Shown one piece after another: positions 36,401 through 56,932 of a stretch of DNA of 64,000 nucleotides. The first letter of the stretch is position 1. Each line of letters starts with the position of its first letter. The stretch is from Eudromia elegans (lineage: Eukaryota; Chordata; Aves; Tinamiformes; Tinamidae). The position numbers and the translations under genes were made by a program. The DNA lies in NCBI GenBank assembly GCA_003342815.1, contig PTEX01000340.1, forward strand, positions 587,212 through 651,211. Direction: 5' to 3'. Under the pieces are notes generated by a model, which was not told the origin of the DNA, made no database searches, and saw only the letters and a list, made by a program, of their open reading frames with translations.

Positions 36401-39400
36401 AAACCTGCATGTGGCTGTGTGCACTGTACAAGCTCCTGGCCTGGACATCTTCCTTCAAGAGGAGAATAGCTTACTACCTCCAGGTCTGTCCATGTTATCT
36501 GGCCCATCACAGAAGCTGGCACTGATTAACTCCTGCACAGCGTATTTACTGCTCTTCAGGTGTGGCAGAAACTTTGTAGTTTTCAGCAGAACATTATTGA
36601 TAGAGAACTCATGCTTCAGTGTGAGGTTCAGGAGGTTTTCTTGTCTCTGTGTGTAATCTGAAATGGAGTTTAAATCAGCAGCTATCCTAGAGCCGACACT
36701 GCTGTGAGGATACCAAGTTAAGCAATATCGGAATGGCTTGTAATTTCTTTGGAAAAGAAACTGTAAGGAAGTAGCTGCTGAGCATTTTCTGTTGCTTGAG
36801 ATATTTAATTGCATTCTACTAGTGTACAGCTGCTTATTTGTTTTAGCATTCATGTTTGCTAAAACCTCCATTTTTATGGGGAAAAAAAGACTAATGGAGT
36901 GAAAGGAGCTCTATATCAGGATGGGGTCTGGATACAACTCATATGACTAACGGCATGATGAGCTAATGCAGAGCTCTAAAGGTAGTGGTGGTTATGGAGA
37001 CACAAAATCCGTGTCTATTCTATATGCCCTGTGTAGCATAGCTTTGTCTACTGAAGTTACATTCAAATTCAGTGGGCAGAATGAGTAAAATGTCTTTCCA
37101 ACTGAGTGCTGCTTTAGAAAACATAAGAGTAAGCCATATAAAACATTGCTTTTTTTACTACCTATTGTTTGGAGATGGCATCAATCTGGGATTATGCAGA
37201 GAAAATCTTGTTCCAACAAAAAAGAAAGCTTTCCAGTTAAGATACAAGTGAAACCTGATTGTTAAATATAATGATTCAACACAGAGTAATGCAGAGCAGC
37301 TTCATGAGTGATCAAAGGCTTGATGAACTTCTGATTAATCTCATATTGCTACAGTTCAGTGTGGCAGAGTGCTTGAACATTTCCCTAATTGATCATCCAG
37401 AAGAGACTCTGACTGCTAATAATAATGAAGGCAACTTGCAATGAGTTGCTTTACTGAGATTTATATCATCACATAAGTGAGGTGTTTAAGAGCTACCAGA
37501 GTGACCAGTGTGGGAAGGCTGAGAGTAAGCTACCCGTGGGATTAATCTAAATCCTCTTGGAAAGGAAGAAAAATTCTTAATGTGTTTGATTCTTTTTTTT
37601 TATCTGCAGTCAGAATTTGAGGCAGAACTACAGTCTGCTGGTGAGAAGCTTGTAGTTGTTGATTTCTCTGCCACATGGTGTGGACCCTGCAAAATGATCA
37701 AGCCTTTTTTCCATGTAAGTAGCCTTTACAGATCTCTTTTTCCTGACAGCTGGATTAGAGTATGTTTATACTGCTTGATGACAATGTGGAGACTTGCTTT
37801 TACCATATGATTTTGACTAAATTTTCTGAAGGAAAGAAAATCTCAAAAGTATTACTTCATGACTTGGTAGAATAGGCTCAGTGGAAAGGGTGGAGTTTGG
37901 ATTCAGGTAAGTTCAATTTCTGCTCCTCTAATGCTTGCGGTGCACTGCAGGTGCTTTAGAGGCTGAATAATCAGTTATACTACATCAAGAACTGGGGATA
38001 CAGTGTTAAAACAATATTTATCTTTGTGCACAAAGTGGCTACCTTCCAGTAATAATGTTATCTCCTAGAAAAGGATGGTTTTGTGCTATAGTGTCTGTCT
38101 TCCACTGAAGTTATGCTAGAACTAAACTCCTTTCAGCTATGTATCTGCGTATATAAGTTTTTTTTCTCAGTGGGGAATATTTAATGTGTGACAAGCTCTG
38201 CTTTGCCTAAAGAGTCTGTTACAACAGACTCTTCCAGGCATTGAAGAAGACTAAAATGCTGTTATGATTAACTACTTTAAGGTAACAAGGTAAGCCTTAC
38301 CATGGGAATGAGCAAGCCTTTTACTTTCTGTATATGCCTCTTAAAGTTTTGCCGCAGTACTGCAACTACAGTTTGCCTCTTTTCTTCATTCTAGAGTTTG
38401 TGTGAGAAGTTTGCAGATGTTGTATTCATCGAAATTGATGTGGATGATGCTCAGGTATGGTCCTGGGGTGGTGGTTAGGGAGGCTTCTAGCACTTTGATT
38501 GTCGCTGTGGATTTTAAAGTTCTTTAAAAATCTACCTTTGCAGAGACTAAAAAATAATATGAGAGACTGTCACTTAAGAGATACACACTTGTTATCTCTA
38601 CTGGAAAAATAATGAATATTTACAGGACATTCAGTCTGGGGAAGAAACTGCCCTGTCTTAGCCACATGCTGATCTCTGTGGCATGTGTTAGGTAACCTGG
38701 GAATGCTGCTGCTTTGAACTGCAGAAGGAAGTGGTGGTCTCTGAGCCCTTAAGTTATCTTGATGCAATCTTCCCTGGAAATGTTGGATTAGGAAATAGTC
38801 TAATGATTTTAGACTAGTCTCCACTGCGCTTGGTCTTGTTTCTCCCTTTTGTGTCTTGATTTCAAGTGGAGTAAGATGGCTGCTATACAGCAGTTTTGAC
38901 AGCTGATAGATAATTGAACAACTTTGAGTTGAAAGATGGAGTTGCTGTAGGACTTGAGCCTTGTAAATAGTGCAGTCTTGATGCAGAGGTCTGTGATTTT
39001 CAAACCACAGATTACAAGCCTATAAACAAGTATTGCAGCTATTGCATGAATTGGATGCTGAGGGAATGATTTAGCAAACTTGCTTCAGGAAGATGCTGTA
39101 AGAATTTCACTGCTTTCTATTAGAATGTGAGCAGAGGTGCTTTTCTGTTTGTCTAATGGCAGTGAGTTTGTTTTGCTATCCCTTAACTGAAAGAGAACTA
39201 GAGTTATAAATTTAAGTGTTCAAAACTTCCCAACTGACTATTGTCTCCTGTGTCTTTCAGGATGTTGCTGCACACTGTGATGTCAAGTGCATGCCCACAT
39301 TCCAGTTCTACAAGAATGGAAAGAAGGTAGGCTATGCTCTTCTTGGTGAGAGGAGAGAAAAATCATTCCTCTAGAGCAAAGTTAGGGTTGAACACTTGAG

Positions 39401-40399
39401 GATTGGGAGGCTTAGTCCATGTGATCTGCATTCTCCTGGCCAGTGTGTCTGGGCTTTAGGGCACTGCTAAGAGCAGTTATGCTCATTTTAGTACTGCAGG
39501 AAATGTAGCATGGATCAGTGAGCTGGATGTGAAAGCAAACTGTTTTAGTCAGAGCTAGTGACATCAATTGGCTCAGCTTTATGGATGGAACCTCACTGTA
39601 TCTCTGAAGAAGCCACCGAGGTCAAGCCAGCTGTTTTCTGCCTGGCACTCTGCTTTTAATACTCCTGGTGTTAAACTTATCCTCCTGAAACGGTTCCTGT
39701 TCAAGCACAGACTTAATATCTGGAATCCTACTCAAGTTACTGCAGTGCAGAGTGCAGGTCCTGTCTGTGTCAAAGGTCTGAACAAATCCTGTGTCTGTGC
39801 CATGCAGAGGTACACTCATGTTGCTGTTGGCTGCTTGTACACAGCACTTTGACAGAGTGTCTACCTGGACTAAAGGCTCACTGCTGAAATAAGTGTCAAG
39901 GATTTTAATTTGCCAACCAAACCGTAAACCTTTACATAGTTTCTGAAGCAAAATCAAGACTTGCTCAATTGCTGCCTTAGAAGTGGAACAGTAATGTTGC
40001 ATGAGCTGTAGCTCTAATCAGTATGGGACCAAAAAGAGTGGTAATTTAGCTATAAATATATTCTTGGAATAGAGGTCTGCTTCTAGCAAAGCTAATGCAA
40101 TCAGAACTGGGGTACAACAATGTATGAAGCTGATTATTGAGCTTCCTGTGTAGCACCTAGTTTGCAGTCTTTGGATACATGAATATCAAGCAATGGATTT
40201 CAGTCTGTAGTGTAGTTGTCTCTGTCTTGTGCCCTTGCAGGCAGAAGACAGACACAAAATGTTTTTTGGAGTCACAGCTGTTGCCTTTGTCTTGCTTTGT
40301 AAATGATTGGTTAAAAAAATCAAACTCTCTTCACAGGTGCAGGAGTTCTCTGGGGCCAATAAAGAGAAGTTGGAAGAGACCATTAAACATCTAGTCTAA
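33396..40399 (+). CDS. TXN: Thioredoxin 1 (five coding exons)
   Basis: Cytosolic and nuclear dithiol-disulfide oxidoreductase. It reduces protein disulfides, for example in ribonucleotide reductase, peroxiredoxins and methionine sulfoxide reductases, and is recycled by thioredoxin reductase with NADPH. The coding exons 33396-33419, 37610-37714, 38395-38454, 39261-39326 and 40337-40399 join in phase at every junction (all phase 0) into exactly 105 codons, the vertebrate length. The product has the buried Asp26, the active site W31-C32-G33-P34-C35, Cys69, Cys73 and the cis-Pro75 loop (CMPTF). It starts in a near-perfect Kozak context (CCGCCACCATGG). Human Cys62 is replaced by Ala, and Cys46 is present, as I recall for chicken. 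All introns are GT-AG; intron 1 is about 4.2 kb. The gene runs tail-to-tail with PTGR1. Identity is certain; only the transcription start is estimated. Confidence 0.97.
33420..37609 (+). other. TXN: TXN intron 1
   Basis: GT-AG intron of about 4.2 kb. The first 600 bp belong to the CpG island. No further exon is recognised; open frames on either strand (for example 35588-35995 -) have no family features. Confidence 0.85.
37610..37714 (+). CDS. TXN: TXN coding exon 2 (residues 9-43)
   Basis: The acceptor TATCTGCAG ends at 37609 and the donor GTAAGT starts at 37715. It encodes the first helix, the [14 protein letters not shown] core strand with the active site, and ends at H43. Confidence 0.97.
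37715..38394 (+). other. TXN: TXN intron 2
   Basis: GT-AG intron of 680 bp. It contains a perfect 11-bp inverted repeat at 38210-38233. Confidence 0.9.
38395..38454 (+). CDS. TXN: TXN coding exon 3 (residues 44-63)
   Basis: Acceptor TTCTAG ends at 38394; donor GTATGG follows. It encodes [20 protein letters not shown], including the extra Cys46 and Ala62. Confidence 0.97.
38455..39260 (+). other. TXN: TXN intron 3
   Basis: GT-AG intron of 806 bp; no other feature recognised. Confidence 0.9.
39261..39326 (+). CDS. TXN: TXN coding exon 4 (residues 64-85)
   Basis: Acceptor TCTTTCAG ends at 39260; donor GTAGGC follows. It carries Cys69, Cys73 and the conserved cis-proline loop ([14 protein letters not shown]). 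Confidence 0.97.
39327..40336 (+). other. TXN: TXN intron 4
   Basis: GT-AG intron of 1010 bp. Short open frames on both strands inside it (39568-39852 +, 39622-40002 -) are judged to be chance. Confidence 0.9.
40337..40399 (+). CDS. TXN: TXN coding exon 5 (residues 86-105 and stop)
   Basis: Acceptor TTCACAG ends at 40336. It encodes the C-terminal strand and helix ([15 protein letters not shown]) and ends with TAA at 40397-40399. Confidence 0.97.
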   Translation: MQEFSGANKEKLEETIKHLV

Positions 40400-40556
40400 T
40401 CTCCAGCTGTGGAGACCTGGGATCATGACTGCTTCAGCTAAATTATAACTTGTACCTTTTCTACTGAAAATCTAACCAAGCTATCTAGAATGAGTCATGG
40501 AAACTGTCCTTTTGGTCTATGTAAATGAGTACAATAAAGTGTAAATTCTTCACTTT
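40400..40556 (+). other. TXN: TXN 3' UTR
   Basis: A short 3' UTR of about 155 nt that ends after the poly(A) signal at 40533-40538. Confidence 0.85.
40533..40538 (+). terminator. TXN: TXN poly(A) signal AATAAA
   Basis: AATAAA in the context GTACAATAAAGTGTAAATTC, 134 nt after the stop codon. Confidence 0.9.
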
Positions 40557-43500
40557 GGATACTGTCTAGTGTTTAGATGAACTTATGACCAAGTCCTTAA
40601 TCACTGGAATTTCAGTGATACTACTAATACACATACTTGTTATTTGTTACTTAGTTAAGCAGGGCTATCTAGATACACAAAACTTGCTTGTGTCAAACAC
40701 AATCTGATTACTGGGCTATTGTTAGGAATGGAAAACTGTCACACAGGACTGCAGTGACTGCTTTAGGGCAAGTCTTCTATCTCCTTATTCAAGGGCATCA
40801 GTCTATTGTCTGGGGGAAAGCAATGCAAAAAAAAGTGGGCTTGGGACCATAGGAGAGGCTGTCATCTCCAGTAAAAGTTTTGTTACTGTGTTTTAATCTT
40901 CAGTCTACTATTAAGCTTGATTTGAGACTTTAAGACTCGCATTAATTCTTGAACATAATATGCCTTCCGCCTTGGAAACATAAAGGAAGGCTTGGAGCTT
41001 CTAGCTTCCAATTCTGCCTTGTCACTTTTGTACATTCTGGTTCTCTTAGTGATTGTCTGCTTTGTTCTGTGTGCTGTAAACTGGAAGTTAAAACTGAAAA
41101 GATTTAACTTTTGGTATTTTAAGCCCCAGATGACTTACTAATTTCTGCTTTCTCTTGTCCTTTTAAATTAAACTAAACAATGCTGCTTTGTTAGACTATT
41201 CTGGGTACTAGACTGAGCTCTAGTCCTCTGTACCTGTGTCAGGCTCTATAAATTAGCACTGGCCTGCCTGCATCTTCATCCTGTTTAACAACAGTTTCCC
41301 CAGTTTGCACTGCTGTCTTGGGTGTTGTCTCCTGCTACAGCCAAGAGTGAGCTGTGCTCCTCAGGCCACTGCACATGGAGGAAGGGAGATTTCCTGGTGT
41401 GTCTGCAGACCTTGTGCACCATGGTGAGCTGCTGCGCCCTGTGGTGTGGAGCAGTGTGTGACTCAGGCTTACTCACAGCACAAACATGCGTGAGTTTCCT
41501 GGTCTGTGAGAGAACTCAGTCTTTAACAGCTCTCTGCATGAATAGGAGACGCTAGGAATGTTTTGTTGGAATAATCTGAGGTGCTGGCTACACCCTCGCC
41601 TGTCAATAGTCCTCTCAGATGAGGGATTTTGCTTCTGCAGTGGAAAGGATATGCAAAACACTTCCTGTTCAACTCTGGTTATATAGTTGCACTCTGGCTA
41701 ACCAGGAGTGCAGCTGTGTATTAGAGGTGGCTCGCACAGGTCAGTGGGCAGCCACTAAACCAAATGGAGCTGTGGACACATTTCTGAGGAGGAAGTACGA
41801 TGATGCTGGAGCAAGAACGTGCCCTTTTCATTACACTATCTTAAGGCAAGTCTTCTCTTTTAAAATCAGCTCCCTTTTTGCTTATACTTGGGAGCAGGGA
41901 AGGCCAGATTAAGGTAGTGAAGAAAAGGCATAGAGAGGAAAGTTTGGACTCAGTACAAACCCCTAAAACATAGCTGCAGTAAGAAGCAAATGTGGTGCAT
42001 TAGACTAGTATTTGAAGCTTCAAAGATGCATGTTATTGCATCTTAAATACTTCTGTTGTGGTAGGATTCTGCTCTGGCTTAATACAGCTGAGGGATAAGC
42101 AAAATTAGTGCTTGGATGTTGAGTTTGACATAATGCTCTCTTAAGAGGTCAACTTTGTAACAGCTCTGAGAGAACTGGGCAAGTAACTGCAAATTGAAAT
42201 AGAAATGGGAAAGGGTGGGGAAAGGTCAAAGTAGTTGATGTTGAAACTGGAGTGCAAAGTGTTTTAACAGAAGCACAGCAGGTCTCTAAGGGTTTTTCCA
42301 TTTGCGCTTTTTTTTTTTTTTTTTCCTCCTTCCTGTAGGAATCCTTCACTTCTGAGCACGCTCTGGCCAAAACACTTGCTTTACTTCCTCCTCAAGGAGA
42401 TCACCTTAAAGTAGAGCTTGGAACTATCTTGCCCTCCCAGAATATGTAGTGAAGAACCATATGCATTAAGTGAACTTTCTGGAGGGACTAGACTGAAAAG
42501 CTTATTCTTTCAAAATACATAGTTATGCCACTGTTTAAGTGAATTTTTGTAGTGTCTCCTTTCCTTTGAAGAGTGACTAACCAAACTGTGATAAGTACTC
42601 CAAGACAGGGACTGGTGTTCTGGATGTAAAGGAATGTGTTTTGTACTAAATGGAGAAGGTGCTCTATAACCCTAAATTCTGACGATGTTTGATCCAACAT
42701 GTGGGTGATAGTGTGGACTGCTTGGGGGTGCATTTTGTTTGCTAAATGGCTGATTTTTTCCGCTCAAAACATTGAGATAAACATTATCATGCCACAAATG
42801 GAAACGGAGGTAAGCGATCTCTGGTGCAGAACTGAGCTCTGGTGAGAGCTGCGTGTGAATTGTTTGCAAGAACTGACCTACCCTGATAGATTTATCTGAG
42901 AAGATCTCTCCAGAAGGGAAGTGATAGATGGTCAGGTGACCTGAGTGGAAGAAACTTGGTGTATGTGGTGTAAAAAACAACATGCTGAAGTGTTTTTTCT
43001 GAGAGTAAGGGTTTCGTGAAGAAATTATGCCTCCCTCAGGGGATGATTGCAGCCTCTTTCTCATGGATATGAAATGGCTGAGACGTCTGCTTTGCTACCA
43101 AACCAGTACAGCAAGAAGTGTCTCCCCTGCAGGCCTGCTGCAGCTGCCTGCCCTGCAGAGGACCGCTGCTGGTGCAAGCGTGGAGGAGCCCGTGTGCGAG
43201 CACAGGAATTGCACCAGCTGCGTGCTGTGGCCGAGGCTTGATGAGAGGGCTCTCACGAGAGCGAGCGCTGAGCGGGGCGGCTGCACCGAGGGGCGAGTGT
43301 AGACAGGAGACCCCAGTGAAACAGTGACGTTCCTTGGCCTCGCTCCCTTGCTCCCTGTGTTCTGAAAGCGCCCAAATGTGACAGCTGGGGAGGGATTCTC
43401 CTGGCCATCCACACGCCACTTCCAAGCATTTTCCTACAGCGCTCACTGTATTTGCAAGGTGTTAATGCAAAGGGTTAGGCGTGGCTATTGCACACATCCA

Positions 43501-44500
43501 CCTGTGATTCTACAAATATATATATATTTGTAATGAATAACTCAGCATTAATAGAACTCAGATGTCCATATTTGGTGCTCATGATTTTGTCTGGTATCCA
43601 ACCTCATAATGTCCTTCTCAATACATTCTTATCCAGTGTGTTTTTTCCCTTAACCTTTTTATCTACCCAGAAAACCCCTAAGCTTTAGCACTAACAAACA
43701 ACTTGCCAAGGCTTCTAAGCAGTATGAAACCACGAGGAATGAGCCTGATTTCCCCAGAGATTCCCCAGCTTTGTTGTGACCAGAGCAACTTCTCTGTCAC
43801 CCTAAGTTCTACTGCAGGCAACTTTCATCCCCTCCAGGGAGGTGGATGGAGGCCTGTGTAGCCCAGACCTGTGATTTGCTTCAGATGACCCTGCCTTTCC
43901 ATGTGAGAGTCAATGGTTACCACATGGTGAGAGGTGCCTGGTGCCCCGGGCAGCGTCCTGCCATGACAGGGAGAGTAACCCTCCGAATATCCAGAGGGAT
44001 GGAGAGTGCATGGCGAGTTTTGTGGGGTTGCTGGTCATGCAGAAGAGGATGAGGGAGCTGTGTCCAGCTGGATGGGTTGTCTGTGCCTCAGCATGCACCA
44101 CGGTGACTGCAAAAATTTGGAAATGAGAGGAGAAACAGGTTGGTCTGAGGGCACAGGGGGACCCAAAGGAGGGTCATGGAGCAGCCAGGGCTGCTGCGGT
44201 GCAGTTAAGCCTCTGTGTGCAGTGGAATGGAGTGCACTCGCCTGCCTTCCAGGTGTTTTTGCAATGTGTCATTGCCATGCCAAGACCTTGTGTTGCAAGA
44301 TACTCTGGCTCACCCATGTGGCATTGCTGCTGCAAGACAATAGAATAAAACAGGGTTGATTTAAGTCTCTGAAGCAGTGACAGAAAGATCTGGAGAGCAG
44401 AGGAAGGGTAAGTCTAACATGGAAAAAGACCTATGCCTTTTAACCTATGCCTGGAAAAACCTTCCCAAACCTGGCATGTTCTTCCAGATGTGTGTAGGAA
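40557..44500. other. Intergenic between TXN and PTGR1, first part
   Basis: No gene supported. A GC-rich patch lies at about 43130-43330, a T17 tract at 42308-42324 and a 22-bp AT palindrome at 43511-43532. Overlapping open frames of up to 136 codons occur in the GC-rich patch on both strands and have no family features. Confidence 0.6.
43511..43532. repeat. 22-bp perfect AT-rich palindrome
   Basis: TACAAATATAT followed at once by its reverse complement; the core is (AT)n, so cruciform extrusion would be easy. Confidence 0.85.
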
Positions 44501-44509
44501 CAGCAGTCC

Positions 44510-44720
44510 TGAGGTGCCTCCGAGCTTCCCTCGGCAAGGTCCCGCCAGGACTGTGCTGATGTGCGCTGCCGGGATGCGCGGGCGGCGTTTGCTCCTGCGC
44601 TCTGTACGCCCGGGTGCAGAGCCGAGGCGGCTCCTGCCCGGGGTGAGAGCTGCTGCTCCCCGTCGCTGCGCCTCCATGGGGAGGCATGGGGCTGGGATGT
44701 TCCCACGTCTGCCGGCCCCT
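44510..44720. promoter_or_regulatory. CpG-rich patch between the convergent genes
   Basis: CpG-dense sequence, for example GGGATGCGCGGGCGGCG near 44571-44587. No recognised exon is attached. Open frames on both strands (44433-44825 +, 44445-45152 -) pass through it. It could be the start of an unannotated transcript or a methylation-protected relic. Confidence 0.25.
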
Positions 44721-44965
44721 CCATGGGGTGCTGGAGGAGGGGGGCTGGCAGTGCTGCGATTGACAGACCTGGGATGGCTGAAGGCCATACAGGCCTCCTG
44801 TGCTGATGACCTCCTTCCGAGATGAACTCTCTTCTAGGGATGCTCCCCCTTGAGGAGTCTGAAGACACGGACGTCCTGATAAAGGGCACGGCAGAGCCGG
44901 GGGGAAACCAGGCTGGCCTGGGCATGGCATCCCTCTGCTCTTCCTCCAGAACAGCAGCACACTAA

Positions 44966-45259
44966 ATCCACCCCAGCTGCCACACCGCGGGGTTATGCAG
45001 GGGTTCCTGGGATGAAGAACAACTACATCTACAACAACTAGAACAACTACAAGAACAACTACAGACGCAGCAGAAGCCTGAGTGGGAGCTACTTTTGGTG
45101 CAGCTGCTAGGCTGTCTTTGCACTGAGGGTGGTAAAGCCTTACTAGAAGCATCTGAGGAACTTAACCGTTGTGGAAATTTACATGGAGACACATGTGAAA
45201 TGGATTTTTCCTTCTCTGGAGAGGAAAAGCAGAGGTGGCACCTGGAAAATGCAGGATAG
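44966..45259 (+). other. Gln/Leu-rich open frame without an early ATG
   Basis: Between a TAA at 44963-44965 and a TAG at 45257-45259 the + strand is open for about 97 codons. Its first part is a Gln/Leu/Glu-rich run (EEQLHLQQLEQLQEQLQ at 45014-45064), which would favour a coiled coil. A less repetitive Leu-rich and acidic part follows (LLVQLLGCLCTEGG and then SEELNRCG). There is no ATG before codon 71 or so. It could be a decayed exon or retroelement frame, or a chance reading of the A/C-rich repeat. I do not recognise the protein. Confidence 0.25.
45015..45064 (+). repeat. ACAACTA-type A/C-rich simple repeat
   Basis: Degenerate repeats of (G)AACAACTAC over about 50 bp. They encode the Gln/Leu run on + and a Val/Leu/Asp run on -. 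Confidence 0.8.
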
Positions 45260-46140
45260 CTGGTGCAAGGTGTGAAAATCCACCCACACCCGCAGCTGGC
45301 AAAGCCAGTTGTGGCAGATGCAGGCCCACAAGGTGGCAGAGACTGACTGCACGAACCTGAAAGGAAGGTTCAAGCTTTAGATTTCCCTGTGGCAGCCACT
45401 GGCCTCCAGAATTTGGAACAGCTGGGATAATGGGGGACAATTGCAGCAGATGCACCCATAGAAGAACTCCAAGGATCAAAGACTTCCCAAAGGCCATCCC
45501 TCCCTCCAGCTGAGTCAGCCTATTCAATCTATTCAGTTTCTTAATTATTGCTTCAGGAAAGCAATAAAACTTTCTATATAATCTTTTTTTTTCCCCTTTG
45601 CCATATCCTGTTGAAAAAAGATGCAGTAGCTGTGCGCTGGCGTGCACAATGCTGATAACATGCAGTGGTAGTTTTAATACCACTTCATAGTACCATAGGG
45701 AGTCTGGGGAAGAAGAAAGAACCCTGATGCCTATGGGATGCATCTGTGAATCATGACCTCTGTACCAAAGGGTCCTCCATATGCCCTCACCCATTTTCAC
45801 TTCAGTCAGTCCTTACATGTGAGGTGGGTCTCATCTCTGTTCCTCTTTGGACATCTACACAGTGTTTGAGCTCAGCTCAGCTCCCCTTTGGGCCAAATCA
45901 GTTTCATGTAGCAGCAGTTAGCTCATGGGTCTCATGAGTTCATGGGGAAGATGGAAAAATGATTCTCCCCTCCCTCCACAAAACACTGAATTCCTAAGCA
46001 ACCTCATTGTTTTCCAGGACTGTATCCATTATGAAAGTTAACCCAGCTAGGACTGGCAAGAAAGAAGTGATGGAAACATACAGGAGCTCCAACAACAACA
46101 ACAAAAAAAAAGCAAAGTGTTATAAGAAGAGGACTGTAAC
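45260..46140. other. Intergenic between TXN and PTGR1, second part
   Basis: No gene supported. A 212-codon open frame on the - strand (45162-45800) directly follows a 235-codon one (44445-45152); neither resembles a known family. GCTGAGTCAGC, a palindromic AP-1/MAF-type site, lies at 45509-45519. Confidence 0.5.
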
Positions 46141-46718
46141 ACAAAGTGTGAATTGATAGGTTTATTGCTTATTGTTTATTATTTCCATAATCTCAACTAC
46201 TCTTAAATCAAGACATGTTTCCTGATTAATTCAAAAATAAGGCAAAGTGAGAAGATTAAAAAAAAAAAGCAGTCAACCAATCATATGAGCAAATGGAAGT
46301 CCCTTCCTGTTGTTACCCTACTGCTTGCTCCCTACCAGTGGTTACAAAATCAAATCCCTCATTGCAAATTTCCGAGCAAAATAATAGACATTAGTAATCA
46401 AATGTGTCACTAACAGGCAAAGTCTGTCATTTCCTTTCTACAAGACATTCCTTTCAAATCAAGTTTGGTGAAACTAGTTATGGTTTTGAAACTCAGAATA
46501 AGAAGTTTAATAGTTTCTAACTTTGTATATAGATTTGGGGCACAATTATCAAGTTCCTCAAAAGCTAATTCATTTGCACATACCTACTTACTAAAAAAAG
46601 TATTTTGAAATTTTATCATCACAAAACATCCAGCAAAGAGACAGCAATGTGACTCAAAAGCACTTAAGCGGAATCACATCCTCCTGTGGCAATACTTCAG
46701 GAACAGTATGTGTGACCT
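46141..46718 (-). other. PTGR1: PTGR1 3' UTR
   Basis: AT-rich sequence of about 570 nt between the TGA (46719-46721) and two closely spaced poly(A) signals. No competing coding frame is seen. Confidence 0.8.
46161..46180 (-). terminator. PTGR1: Two PTGR1 poly(A) signals in tandem
   Basis: On the - strand AATAAA occurs at 46180-46175 and again at 46166-46161, with a GT-rich stretch (TTTGTGTT) beyond. Cleavage is expected at about 46140-46150. Confidence 0.8.
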
Positions 46719-56527
<9,809 letters not shown>

Positions 56528-56892
56528 CCTGCACAACAAAAAACATATTCAAAGGGTACATGACAAAGAGTAGTTAAAGAGCATTAAGTTCCTAATAGGA
56601 ACTCATTTATGCTTTAAGGGTCAAAAAAGGTAAAGCATCCTGATTACATCCTCTCACACATGAAGATTTCTGCTTGGAAACCCCACAGAAATATCAATTG
56701 ACCGCGCAAATACCTGAAGCAATCTCACTACTAAGTAATCCAGAGCTTCTTGCAAATACTAGACCTCTCTGCCTGCTGTGCAGTAATCCCTGGAATAATA
56801 AGTGAGAAAGTCCCAATAGAAACTAGTGCTAAATTCCAAAGAAATTGAAAAGTGAAGATAGCCTGCTAGCTTAAGCATCCCAATCAGATGCT

Positions 56893-56932
56893 GGGGTGGG
56901 GGGGATAGGGCAGGGAACCGGGTGGGGAGGGG
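56893..56932 (+). repeat. G-quadruplex candidate with seven G-runs
   Basis: Seven runs of three or more G lie within 40 nt, with loops of 1-6 nt (GGGGTGGGGGGGATAGGG, then further runs to GGGGAGGGG). It is on the strand opposite to the PTGR1 sense strand, about 370 bp upstream of the start-codon exon. Confidence 0.85.
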
